Source: an uncultured Candidatus Puniceispirillum sp. (GTDB taxonomy: Bacteria > Pseudomonadota > Alphaproteobacteria > Puniceispirillales > Puniceispirillaceae). Taken from it: a stretch of 64,000 nt of DNA. This document shows positions 54,129 through 62,283 of the stretch, in pieces. Below the pieces are notes generated by a model, which did no database searches, was not told where the DNA came from, and saw only the letters and a program-made list of their open reading frames with translations. Numbering within the stretch: position 1 is the first letter of the stretch; the number at the start of each line of letters is the position of its first letter. A program made the translations under genes and the position numbers. The stretch covers positions 62,001 through 126,000 of the forward strand of contig CAJJBY010000002.1 in assembly GCA_905182545.1 (NCBI GenBank), written 5' to 3'.

Positions 54129-56159
54129 ATGAATTTATCAGACGCCAAGGTCATGATTTGTAATTGCGACTGCACGATGGCGCTCGACAGCGCCAAACTG
54201 GCAAAAGCCTGTGGTGCCGAGGGCGGCTGCAAGATCGCAACCTCGCTTTGCCGGACAGAAACAGGAGATCTGGCCGCCGCCATGCGCGATGCGCGCGACG
54301 CGAACCAATCTTTGCTGGTTGCCTGTACACAAGAAACATCAGTTTTTGACGCTATTGCCGAAGAGATTGAATGCCCCTCACCTGCAACCGTCAATATCCG
54401 TGAGCGCGCTGGCTGGTCAGATGAATCGATCAGCAGCACCGCCAAAATAGCCGCCTTGATCAAACAGGCAGGCGATCGCCAAGCACCATCACGAAGCCTT
54501 GCGCTAAATTCTGATGGCCGCTGCCTGATTTATGCTGATATGGGCCGTCCAAACGGCGGCGCAGATGCCGCCATTGCACTTGGCCAAAAATTAAATGGTC
54601 AATTAGGCGTTACCGTTATGATTGCCAACCCAACCGATGATCTGTTTCCGACAAAGGACTGCGGCATCCTCGCAACGGGTAAAATCAAAAGCGCCAAAGG
54701 CCATTTCACGCATTTCAATTTGGTCATTGATCATTTTGGCGCGGCATTACCATCAAGCCGTGATTCGCTTCAATTTGAAAATAGGGCGAATGATGTCGAG
54801 ACAAGCTGCGATATTCTGATCGACCTGACTGGCGATACGCCACTTTTCACCGGCTGGGAAAAACGCGACGGATATTTCCGCGCCGCTGGTGATGATATCA
54901 ACGCGCATGCCGCCATCGAAAGCGAAGCCGCGCAAATGATTGGCGGCTTTGAAAAGCCAATCTATGTGAATTTTGATGAAAATCTATGCGCTCATTCACG
55001 CAATAAAATTGATGGCTGTTCACGTTGCCTTGATGTCTGCCCAGCCGGTGCGATTCAAAGCCTTGGCGATCATGTTGGGATTGATCCGGCCATTTGCGGT
55101 GGCTGCGGGCTTTGCGGCGCTGTTTGCCCATCGGGTGCGGCACAAACCGCCTATCCGCCTGCAGACGGGCTGTTAACAAGCATCGCCAACCTTCATGATT
55201 ATTATCAAACAGCTGGCGGCAAAGCCCCAAGCCTGTTGCTTCATGATGATTCCTATGGCGCCGAAATGATTGAAACTATCGCCCGTTTTGGCCGCGGTTT
55301 ACCAGCCAGCCTGCTGCCTGTTTCGATGCATGCAATGGGCCGTTCTGGACATGATATTATGGTGGCGGCAATTGCGCTTGGCTATCAGCAGGTCTTTGTG
55401 CTGCTAAATCCAGCCAAAGAAGTTGAAAATGCCCCGCTTGTCGATCAGGTGACGCTGGCAAGATCAATGCTTGCCGGGGTAAAGGCTGATGCCGATAACC
55501 GGATTATCCTTGTTGATGCTGCAGATCCTGACGCGGTGGCCGAAACCTTTTATAACAGCCCGTGTAAAAACAGCGCAAAACCAGCGCCATTCAGCCCTAT
55601 TGGTGCGCCGCGTTCGATGACACGGCTTGCCATGCGCGGCCTTGCCAATGCAAATGGCACGGCTGGAACCGTGATTGATTTGCCTGCTGGTGCGCCTTAT
55701 GGCCGTGTTGAGATTGATACAGACAATTGCACAATCTGCCTATCTTGTGTCAGCGCCTGCCCGGCTGGCGCGTTGCAGGATAATCCTGATGCACCGCAAT
55801 TGCTGTTCCGTGAAGATGCCTGCTTGCAATGCGGTATTTGCGTTGCAACCTGCCCTGAAAAAGTGATCGCGCTTGTGCCGCAATTCAATCTTGCCGACAA
55901 CGCAATGGCAACTGAACTGATTATCGAAGACACACCATTTGAATGCACATCTTGCGGCAAACCATTTGGCAGTTCGAAATCAATCGAGCGGGTGATAAGC
56001 AAGCTTGCCGATCACAGCATGTTTCAAGACAGCGCAAAAACCGACATTTTGAAAATGTGTGAGGATTGCCGTGTTGAGGCCATGTTCGAGCAAAAAGATA
56101 AAATGATGGAAATGCGCGAGCGGCCAAAGCCCCGCACGACTGACGATTATCTGAATTAA
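54129..56159 (+). CDS. Multi-cluster 4Fe-4S protein of the formate dehydrogenase locus
   Basis: A 676-residue soluble protein. Four ferredoxin-type clusters are visible: CSRCLDVCPAG and CGGCGLCGAVCPSG near residues 297-335, and CTICLSCVSACPAG and CLQCGICVATCPE near residues 535-580. The C terminus adds CTSCGKPFG and CEDC, a likely zinc or Fe-S site. The N terminus has a cysteine pair-rich start (ICNCDC, CGAEGGC). It is the only gene of the fdh accessory block on the plus strand. Homologues occur next to DUF3305/DUF3306; an electron-donor role in FDH assembly or cofactor sulfuration is inferred, not shown. Confidence 0.88.
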   Translation: MNLSDAKVMICNCDCTMALDSAKLAKACGAEGGCKIATSLCRTETGDLAAAMRDARDANQSLLVACTQETSVFDAIAEEIECPSPATVNIRERAGWSDESISSTAKIAALIKQAGDRQAPSRSLALNSDGRCLIYADMGRPNGGADAAIALGQKLNGQLGVTVMIANPTDDLFPTKDCGILATGKIKSAKGHFTHFNLVIDHFGAALPSSRDSLQFENRANDVETSCDILIDLTGDTPLFTGWEKRDGYFRAAGDDINAHAAIESEAAQMIGGFEKPIYVNFDENLCAHSRNKIDGCSRCLDVCPAGAIQSLGDHVGIDPAICGGCGLCGAVCPSGAAQTAYPPADGLLTSIANLHDYYQTAGGKAPSLLLHDDSYGAEMIETIARFGRGLPASLLPVSMHAMGRSGHDIMVAAIALGYQQVFVLLNPAKEVENAPLVDQVTLARSMLAGVKADADNRIILVDAADPDAVAETFYNSPCKNSAKPAPFSPIGAPRSMTRLAMRGLANANGTAGTVIDLPAGAPYGRVEIDTDNCTICLSCVSACPAGALQDNPDAPQLLFREDACLQCGICVATCPEKVIALVPQFNLADNAMATELIIEDTPFECTSCGKPFGSSKSIERVISKLADHSMFQDSAKTDILKMCEDCRVEAMFEQKDKMMEMRERPKPRTTDDYLN

Positions 56160-56234
56160 TCAGGCCTTTGAATCTGCGGCAGGTTTCACCCGAAATCTGC
56201 CGTATATCAGCCTTAAATATATTCAAATATTAAA

Positions 56235-57223
56235 TTAAGATGGATCTCTAACTGGCAGATTTACAAGCAAGTTCTGTGGTTTCATTCTTGCTACCCCTGC
56301 CTCATCCATTGCCAGCCCAAGATAAACCGGTTTACCCGCCATTTCAGCGACAAACCCATTATCGGTTTCCAATTTGAAAAGGCATAGGATGCGCCGCAAT
56401 CGAGGCTCATCAACCTCGTCACCACGATACAGATCATTCAGAATTTTGGTGGCTTCAGCATCAAGGCCAATATGCCATGACCAGGCTTCATCTTCGATTT
56501 TGACCATTGGCGAAACACGAACCGCAAGCGGCAGAAAATGCGCAATCCATTTTTCCAAAACCCGCGCCAAACCATCAAGCGCTGGCTGGGTATAGGCGAT
56601 GTCAATCGATGTGTTAAACAGGTCGGATCGTTCCCAATACTCATCTGCCGTTTCAGTGGCGAGAATATCAATTTGCACCTCATCATTTGCGCTTGTTTGC
56701 TCAAGCGCCTTTTGCATGCCTGATTGCAGCTGCACAGTTGCATGATCCGCAACCATGATACGCCCATCATCAAGCGTTACCACCTGATTGCGGAATAGAA
56801 TTTCAGCTGCTCGCAATTGCAAGGGATCGGTTTCGCCATCAAGGATATTGCGAAGAATAATCTGCGCTATCTGTTCAAAAAACAGCGGCGGGATATTTGG
56901 CTGGGCATTGCGTGCCATTGCCATATAGGCCGATTCCAAAGTTGGATAATCCGCCAGAAAATTACGGAACCGCAAAACCGCCTGATAATTATGTACAACA
57001 TCTTTATCAGCAATTTCAAATAGATCCGTTGGCACTACCACAGCAAAAGGATCATCAACAATTTCTTATGAAGCGCAATTTCGGCATCACAAGACCCCTC
57101 TTCAGGGGCCACCTCTTCACGCATGAAATAGGCGCGCATGAAATCGGCACTTGGCACCATATGCCCATGATCGTCACGTTGTGTTAAATGCCATCCAGAG
57201 GTAAGCCAAAAATCATTGCTCAT
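56235..57223 (-). pseudogene. DUF6352-like protein of fdh loci, one frameshift
   Basis: The N terminus (MSNDFWLTSGWHLTQRDDHG, then MREEVAPEEGSCDAEIALHK) and the rest (FAVVVPTDLFEIADKDVVHN to the end, including WSWHIGLDAEATKILNDLY) are in adjacent frames. One base is missing near 57055. Repaired length about 329 residues. The family accompanies formate dehydrogenase accessory genes and is uncharacterised; the DUF number is given from memory of the MSDFW start and is less certain than the family context. Both halves are otherwise free of stops. Confidence 0.72.
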
Positions 57224-57264
57224 TACGTTCTTAAACTCCATGAAGGCCCAATCAACGGTGCCTA

Positions 57265-57792
57265 TTATTCATGACCATGCGCATGATGTTCAGCACTGTC
57301 TGCTGATGCGTCATCATCATCATCGACCATTGTCCAGATTTTCTGTTCAGCGCAGGATTCAGGCTTGGCAAGACTGCGAAAAGACTCGCGAATGCCATCA
57401 TCGCCAAGGCTGCGCTCAATCGCAAGCAAAGTTCCGGTTTTATGTTCGGCGCATAAATCTGCCATAAATTTGATTTCTTCAGTCACCGCAGCCATCGCTG
57501 TTGCTTCATCAGGGGCGCGAAACTCATTCATAAAAATCGAACAAAGCCGGTTTTCAATCTTGCAAAGATCATCCGGCTTTACCGTGACAATGCTAACCAA
57601 GGTTGAAAAGCCCATTGAATCAAGCCCCAGAAATCCATTGCTAAACGCTTGTTTTACTTTGCCTTTAATATCTGCCTCGTCAATACCGGCAAAGCAGAAG
57701 GTGCCAACAAGTGCCCATTCGCCTTCATCGGCTGCCAGCGGAAACACATTCAGATCAGACGGATCAAACCGGATGGTTTTTGCGAGTTTCAT
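57265..57792 (-). CDS. DUF6505-like protein of fdh loci
   Basis: A 175-residue protein starting MKLAKTIRFDPSDLNVFPLA and containing EGEWALVGTFCFAG, RQAF-like KVKQAFSNGFLGLDSMGFSTLV and a His-rich end (AEHHAHGHE). The pattern fits a small uncharacterised family found with DUF6352, the biotin/lipoate-ligase-like protein and Mrp. No catalytic motif is recognised. The FCFAG segment and the acidic DDDDD stretch near the C terminus are notable. Confidence 0.7.
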   Translation of the reverse strand: MKLAKTIRFDPSDLNVFPLAADEGEWALVGTFCFAGIDEADIKGKVKQAFSNGFLGLDSMGFSTLVSIVTVKPDDLCKIENRLCSIFMNEFRAPDEATAMAAVTEEIKFMADLCAEHKTGTLLAIERSLGDDGIRESFRSLAKPESCAEQKIWTMVDDDDDASADSAEHHAHGHE

Positions 57793-57832
57793 AGCTGGTT
57801 TACCAATTCCCTATCCACAACAGACCAGCCCC

Positions 57833-58606
57833 TTATGGCAGAACTGGCGTGCCACAAACAGCTTCGAGTTCATGCGGCATGACCGATGATGCTTTTCCAT
57901 CAAGCTTGACCAATGCGCCGCCATGCTCATCAAGGCCAAGCCATTCAGCCTGTTTGCCGCCAGCAAAATCAATTGGCGCAGACGCCTCTAGCCGCTGCAT
58001 CCAACTGTCATAAAGCGGGCGGAACCCGTCATCTTGCCAGCGGTTCACCCAAGCAAGAAAATGTCGGCAGCTTGACTCCACAAAGCGGGTGCGCGAAATA
58101 AACCCGCCTCCTTCTTCGGCCATCGAGGTCTGTTCCGCGCCAGCGGTTTTCAACCATTCAGCCTGATCCTGTTCTTCAGCTGTTAAACGCACATCGGCGC
58201 TGACAATCATCCATTTAGGCACGTCATCACCGCTTGCTGTCGGATCAATCAACAGGCGCACTATGCCGGCACGCCCACGATTTAGCATTACATAACCCGG
58301 CAATTGATAGGTGACAGCAATTTCAGGCGGCGCCAGCGCCCCGATTGAGTCACCAAGCCCAATCATCATCGCAAACAGCATCTGCCCTGCTTGACGAACC
58401 GCCACATCTGGCTCTAGCCGCACGGCAATCTGCATTCGGTCGACTCTTTCAGCGTAGAAAACAGTGCCAACTTCGGTATTTGCGGCAACCGCAACGGCCT
58501 TGGCCAGCACATCCTGACCAGCAGGCACCTCAACAGCCCGCAGCAAAGGCGGCAATTGTGGCACAGTTGTCTCATCGGCCGGATCATCTTCGTAATATAA
58601 TGTCAT
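57833..58606 (-). CDS. Biotin/lipoate protein ligase-like family protein
   Basis: A 257-residue protein with the core of the biotin/lipoate A/B ligase fold: PPLLRAVEVPAGQDVLAKAV, RMQIAVRLEPDVA, and ISRTRFVESSCRHFLAWVNRW; the C-terminal part (GGKQAEWLGLDEHGGALVKL) resembles the DUF4444 small domain. The usual ligase motif for biotinyl-AMP (GRGRxGR) is not seen, so it may act on another acyl group or be non-catalytic. Its stop side is coupled: its ATG overlaps the mrp stop (ATGA at 58603-58606). Confidence 0.78.
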   Translation of the reverse strand: MTLYYEDDPADETTVPQLPPLLRAVEVPAGQDVLAKAVAVAANTEVGTVFYAERVDRMQIAVRLEPDVAVRQAGQMLFAMMIGLGDSIGALAPPEIAVTYQLPGYVMLNRGRAGIVRLLIDPTASGDDVPKWMIVSADVRLTAEEQDQAEWLKTAGAEQTSMAEEGGGFISRTRFVESSCRHFLAWVNRWQDDGFRPLYDSWMQRLEASAPIDFAGGKQAEWLGLDEHGGALVKLDGKASSVMPHELEAVCGTPVLP

Positions 58607-59691
58607 GCGCTTTCCTCATTGCGAAGGTCGGCGACCTCCATCAAACGTTTGGCAATGTTGCGATAGGTCTTTGCCTGTTCAGATTGCGGCTCGGCAACAA
58701 CAATGGGGGTACCTGAATCCGATCCAACCCGCACCGCCATTGATAAAGGAATTTCCCCAAGCAGTTCAATACCACGTTTTTTCGCCTCTCGCGCGGCGCC
58801 GCCATCGCCAAAAATATGGTCTTTACGGCCACAATCCGGACAACTCCAATGCGACATATTCTGCACCATTCCTAGCAACGGTACATTCGCTTTTTCAAAC
58901 ATTGTCAATGCTTTAACAACATCCAGTAGGGCAATATCCTGCGGCGTTGACACAATCACCGCCCCAGCCAAATTCACCTGTTGTGCCAATGATATCTGAA
59001 TATCACCGGTTCCTGGCGGCAAATCAATAATGATCACATCAAGCACACCCCATGCAACCGAGTCCAACATTTGCGTCAACGCCGATTGCACCATCGGTCC
59101 ACGCCAGATCATCGCCGTATCATCAGGCACCAGCAATCCCATCGACATCAAATGCACGCCATAGCTTTCCAACGGCTTTACCATGTCACCACCCGCTGAC
59201 GCCGGACGACCACTCACACCAAGCATCCGCGGCTGGGACGGGCCATAGACATCGGCGTCAAGCAAACCAACCCGCAATCCCTCAAGGCGCAGTGCAATGG
59301 CCAGATTTACCGCTGTTGTCGATTTGCCAACTCCGCCCTTGCCCGATGCCACCGCAACAAAGCGGCGAACCTTGCTTTCAAGAATTTTTTCGGTCACTGG
59401 CCCTTCATCTTCAGTTAGGGCGCTCATGCCCCCCTGATCGCCAGCATGCGCGGTAACCATTACGGTTGCGCTGGTCACGCCTTCGATCGCCATCGCCGCC
59501 TTTTCTGCGGCACGGCGTACCGGTTCCATTGCTGGCCCACGATGCGCAGGCACCTGAAGGGCAAAACTGATATTGCTATCTTTGATTTGCAATCCGGTTA
59601 CCATGCCAAGCGCAACAATATCACGCCCCTGGGATGGGTCTTGAACATTAGCCAGCGCCGCCAGAATCAAGTCTTGGGTCAAAGCGGTCAT
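58603..59691 (-). CDS. mrp: Mrp/NBP35-family iron-sulfur carrier P-loop ATPase
   Basis: A 362-residue ApbC/Mrp protein. Residues 1-90 are a DUF59/MIP18-like domain. The deviant P-loop SGKGGVGKSTTAVNLA is near residue 114, DLPPGTGD near 220, and the Fe-S-bridging CPDC in SHWSCPDCGRKDHIFG near 283. It assembles and delivers 4Fe-4S clusters. Position inside the fdh block suggests dedicated loading of the FDH or polyferredoxin, though it could be the housekeeping copy. Confidence 0.93.
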   Translation of the reverse strand: MTALTQDLILAALANVQDPSQGRDIVALGMVTGLQIKDSNISFALQVPAHRGPAMEPVRRAAEKAAMAIEGVTSATVMVTAHAGDQGGMSALTEDEGPVTEKILESKVRRFVAVASGKGGVGKSTTAVNLAIALRLEGLRVGLLDADVYGPSQPRMLGVSGRPASAGGDMVKPLESYGVHLMSMGLLVPDDTAMIWRGPMVQSALTQMLDSVAWGVLDVIIIDLPPGTGDIQISLAQQVNLAGAVIVSTPQDIALLDVVKALTMFEKANVPLLGMVQNMSHWSCPDCGRKDHIFGDGGAAREAKKRGIELLGEIPLSMAVRVGSDSGTPIVVAEPQSEQAKTYRNIAKRLMEVADLRNEESA

Positions 59692-59919
59692 TTATTCAGG
59701 TGCTACCAGATTTGCCGTGACGTCATGTGTGAATTGCAGATCAACAATCTCAACACGCGCTGTTACCGCCAATTCTGCACCAGCCGCAATTTTGCCATCG
59801 GCCACGGCTTTGACAAGCGCGTCAGCCAATTCCTGATGCGCGGTCACGCCTAGCTGCTTTAAAAATTTTCGCATTGCCATTTCACTGGCGGTCATGTCTT
59901 CGCGTTGGTCTTTGCTCAT
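59692..59919 (-). CDS. DUF6494-like small protein
   Basis: A 75-residue protein: ASEMAMRKFLKQLGVTAHQELADALVKAV then a beta-rich end (TARVEIVDLQFTHDVTANLV). Matches the small family found beside Mrp in fdh loci. The ATG at 59919 has AGGAA seven bases upstream. The stop is immediately followed by the mrp ATG, so the two are coupled. Function unknown. Confidence 0.75.
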   Translation of the reverse strand: MSKDQREDMTASEMAMRKFLKQLGVTAHQELADALVKAVADGKIAAGAELAVTARVEIVDLQFTHDVTANLVAPE

Positions 59920-59994
59920 CGTCGTTCCTATCATAACAGGCCTTTTGAACCAGGCCTTTCAATTTCGGGGTTTTACCCGTTAAAACGCTGCCTT

Positions 59995-60381
59995 TTATTC
60001 GGGTGTTTTCAGGGTTTTAACAAATTCTAATATGTCATCAACATCCTCAAGGGTAAGGATGATTTCTTTGCTAAAGGCTGGCAGGGCGTCACTTCTTGGC
60101 TCGCTTACGCCTTCGATCCGCACAAGTGATGGATGCGGCGGCAAAATATAAAAAATCTCAAACCGATACGCCCAATCATCAAGCCATTTCATCGCCGAAA
60201 AGGACGGGGTGGATCCAATACCGCCATAAGGGTTGATCCCCGGCACAACATGGCATCGCGTGCAATGCTCGCGCACCACTTTCAGCCCCCGTTCAACAGC
60301 GGTATAGGCTTTGGCTTGCACACCCATAAAGGCGCCACCGAATATAGCTGCGGCAATGATAAGCTGACCAAACAAACGCAA
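59995..60381 (-). CDS. Secreted monohaem c-type cytochrome
   Basis: A 128-residue protein with an N-terminal signal (LFGQLIIAAAIFGGAFMGVQAKA) and one haem motif CTRCH near residue 40; the remaining sequence has DDILEFVKTLKTPE at the C terminus. The start is a TTG with AAGGG about ten bases upstream. A PSFSAMKWL segment may supply the distal methionine. Likely periplasmic electron carrier for formate oxidation. Confidence 0.85.
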   Translation of the reverse strand: MRLFGQLIIAAAIFGGAFMGVQAKAYTAVERGLKVVREHCTRCHVVPGINPYGGIGSTPSFSAMKWLDDWAYRFEIFYILPPHPSLVRIEGVSEPRSDALPAFSKEIILTLEDVDDILEFVKTLKTPE

Positions 60382-60398
60382 AATAAATAAACCCTTTT

Positions 60399-60701
60399 CT
60401 AAACCGTTGGATCGGCCATATGTTCACGCAACATATCGGCATATTGCGCCACCATATGCTGAACAAAATCTTCCTGTTCCTCGACATTAAGTACATTTTT
60501 GCCAACATGCGAGGCATAGCGCGCCGCAGCATACAGCATTACCATTTGCAATTCGGTTGATTCGATCTTTTTGTTTCGCTGATTTGCTAGCGAGATAAAC
60601 TGGTCGGCAACGCGCAGAAAGGACTGGCTGTCCAAAATACCCTCACGATGCGTTTCCGGATCAAACTCATCAGGCCGTTGATGCCATGGTGGAAATTTCA
60701 T
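60399..60701 (-). CDS. DUF3144-like small helical protein
   Basis: A 100-residue protein. FLRVADQFISLANQRNKK and LQMVMLYAAARYASHVGKN followed by VQHMVAQYADMLREHMADPT fit the DUF3144 pattern (FIxLANEQ, MYAAARYNAF). Soluble and helical. It is the first gene of the minus-strand accessory group ending with the DUF6352-like gene. Function unknown. Confidence 0.75.
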   Translation of the reverse strand: MKFPPWHQRPDEFDPETHREGILDSQSFLRVADQFISLANQRNKKIESTELQMVMLYAAARYASHVGKNVLNVEEQEDFVQHMVAQYADMLREHMADPTV

Positions 60702-60800
60702 TATTGGTAAAATCCTATATAAAAAGTATTATTGAAACCCTAACAGTTTTTTCTGCGCAGATGAACCCGTTGCTAGCGCTGTTTTACCAAACAGCATCGC

Positions 60801-61185
60801 CTAATCATCATTATGATCAATCTGAACGGCCCTCATCCATGACAAAATATCAGTTGATTGATCGTCAACAAGGGCAACATGCGCCCGATAGCGGCGAATC
60901 AAATCTTTGCCAAGAGGGGTTAATCTAGCCCCACCCTTGCTCGACCCACCGCGCTCGGTTACAGAACAAAGGGTTGCGAAATCCGCTTTGCATCGAATCA
61001 AGCAGGAACCATGCACGGCGATAACTCATTCCCATCTGGCGCGCAGCCGCGCTAATCGACCCAGCCTCGTCGAGCGAGGCCAGCAAATTGATTTTGCCAA
61101 GGCCAATGGTCTCATCAGCAATGAATAATTTTGTACGCACCCCCGGTTCTTGGGCCGCATGCCTTGTCTTTTTTGGTGCGGTCAA
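60801..61185 (-). pseudogene. ModE-like winged-helix regulator, one frameshift
   Basis: The DNA-binding domain of ModE/LysR type: IGLGKINLLASLDEAGSISAAARQMGMSYRRAWFLLDSM (seen as SLDEAGSISAAARQMGMSYR). After an extra base in the A-run opposite 60987-60989, the rest reads CSVTERGGSSKGGARLTPLG to the end. Repaired length about 127 residues, so it lacks the molybdate-binding TOBE domains of full ModE. The probable start is TTG at 61185, with AGGAGG seven bases upstream. Divergent from the TupA-type gene, which it may control. Confidence 0.78.
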
Positions 61186-61284
61186 AAACGACCTCCTTGG
61201 CCAACAAATCCAGTCTGCCTTGACCTTACCTATTATCCGCATGCGAGGCGATATGAAAAACGAAACATTGGGTTTGCAACGCTT

Positions 61285-61296
61285 TTCAATATTGAA
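61285..61296. promoter_or_regulatory. Perfect 12-base palindrome before the tupA-like gene
   Basis: TTCAATATTGAA lies 13 bases before the ATG at 61309, in the region shared with the divergent ModE-like gene. It is a candidate operator for that regulator. The sequence does not match the classic E. coli ModE site, so the link is inferred from position. Confidence 0.35.
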
Positions 61297-61308
61297 TAAA
61301 AGATAAAG

Positions 61309-62181
61309 ATGATCCGGCTTGGTTTCAGCTTTTTTTCAATTTTGCGCCGCCTATCGTGTTTCACGCGATTGGTGATGGCGGGTTATATCGCGTTTTTTAC
61401 CAGCTTTTTCGCCATTGCTGGCCATGCAGCCGCACCGGTGATCATTGTTCAATCTGCCACATCAATCCAGAATTCAGGACTTTACGACCATCTATTGCCG
61501 TTATTCGGGGCTGAAAACGATATTGATGTGCGGATTGTTGCTGTTGGCACGGGTCAGGCCCTTCGCAATGCCAAAAAATGCGATGCCGAGCTGGTCATTG
61601 TCCATTCAAAAATTGATGAAGAAAAATTTGTGGTCGACGGCTTCGGCAGTCAGCGCCATGATTTAATGTTTAATGACTTCATTCTGGTTGGCCCAAAGGA
61701 TGATCCGGCCCAAATTGGAGCCGCCAAAACAACGGTCGAGGCTTTTCAGAAAATTGCCGCGGCCAAAGCCAGATTTGCATCACGAAGTGATGATAGCGGT
61801 ACGCACAAGGCCGAACACCGATTTTGGCGGACCGCGGGCGCAACGCCAAAAGATGCCAGTGGCAAATGGTATCTTGAAACCGGCCTTGGCATGGGGGCAA
61901 CGCTTAATTTTGCGGTTCAGGCTGATGCCTATGCTCTTACTGATCGCGCAACATGGCTGACATTCAAAAACAAAACCACACATATGCCTCTATATCAGGG
62001 GGATCCAGCATTATTTAACCAATATGGCGTTGTTTTGGTTAGCCAAACCCATTGCCCAACAATAAAGGCTGCCGAATCCCGTATTTTTGTCGATTGGCTA
62101 TTATCGCCCAAGGGGCAAAACGCAATTGCCACTTTCCAGCATGAAAACAGGCCTTTGTTTTTCCCAAATGCGACCCCTTAG
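61309..62181 (+). CDS. tupA: TupA-type tungstate/molybdate ABC transporter substrate-binding protein
   Basis: About 290 residues, with an N-terminal signal (the most likely cleavage after AIAGHAAA). Motifs of the tungstate-binding family: ATSIQNSGLYDHLLPLF, RIVAVGTGQALRNA, VHSKIDEEKFVVDG, NDFILVGPKDDPA, SRSDDSGTHKAEHRFW and ETGLGMGATLNFA. Start uncertain: ATG 61309 gives a long n-region; ATG 61375 gives a normal signal peptide. The permease (TupB) and ATPase (TupC) are not adjacent. Next to a ModE-like gene and the FDH, tungstate or molybdate supply for the FDH is the likely purpose. Confidence 0.9.
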   Translation: MIRLGFSFFSILRRLSCFTRLVMAGYIAFFTSFFAIAGHAAAPVIIVQSATSIQNSGLYDHLLPLFGAENDIDVRIVAVGTGQALRNAKKCDAELVIVHSKIDEEKFVVDGFGSQRHDLMFNDFILVGPKDDPAQIGAAKTTVEAFQKIAAAKARFASRSDDSGTHKAEHRFWRTAGATPKDASGKWYLETGLGMGATLNFAVQADAYALTDRATWLTFKNKTTHMPLYQGDPALFNQYGVVLVSQTHCPTIKAAESRIFVDWLLSPKGQNAIATFQHENRPLFFPNATP

Positions 62182-62283
62182 CTTGCTGCCTCGTGGTTGC
62201 CGCTGCTGTCGTCGACTGTGACAAATCAGCCGATGCACCAGATACCCCATCGTCAATGCCGCGATTGAATGCTAGACTAAAAA

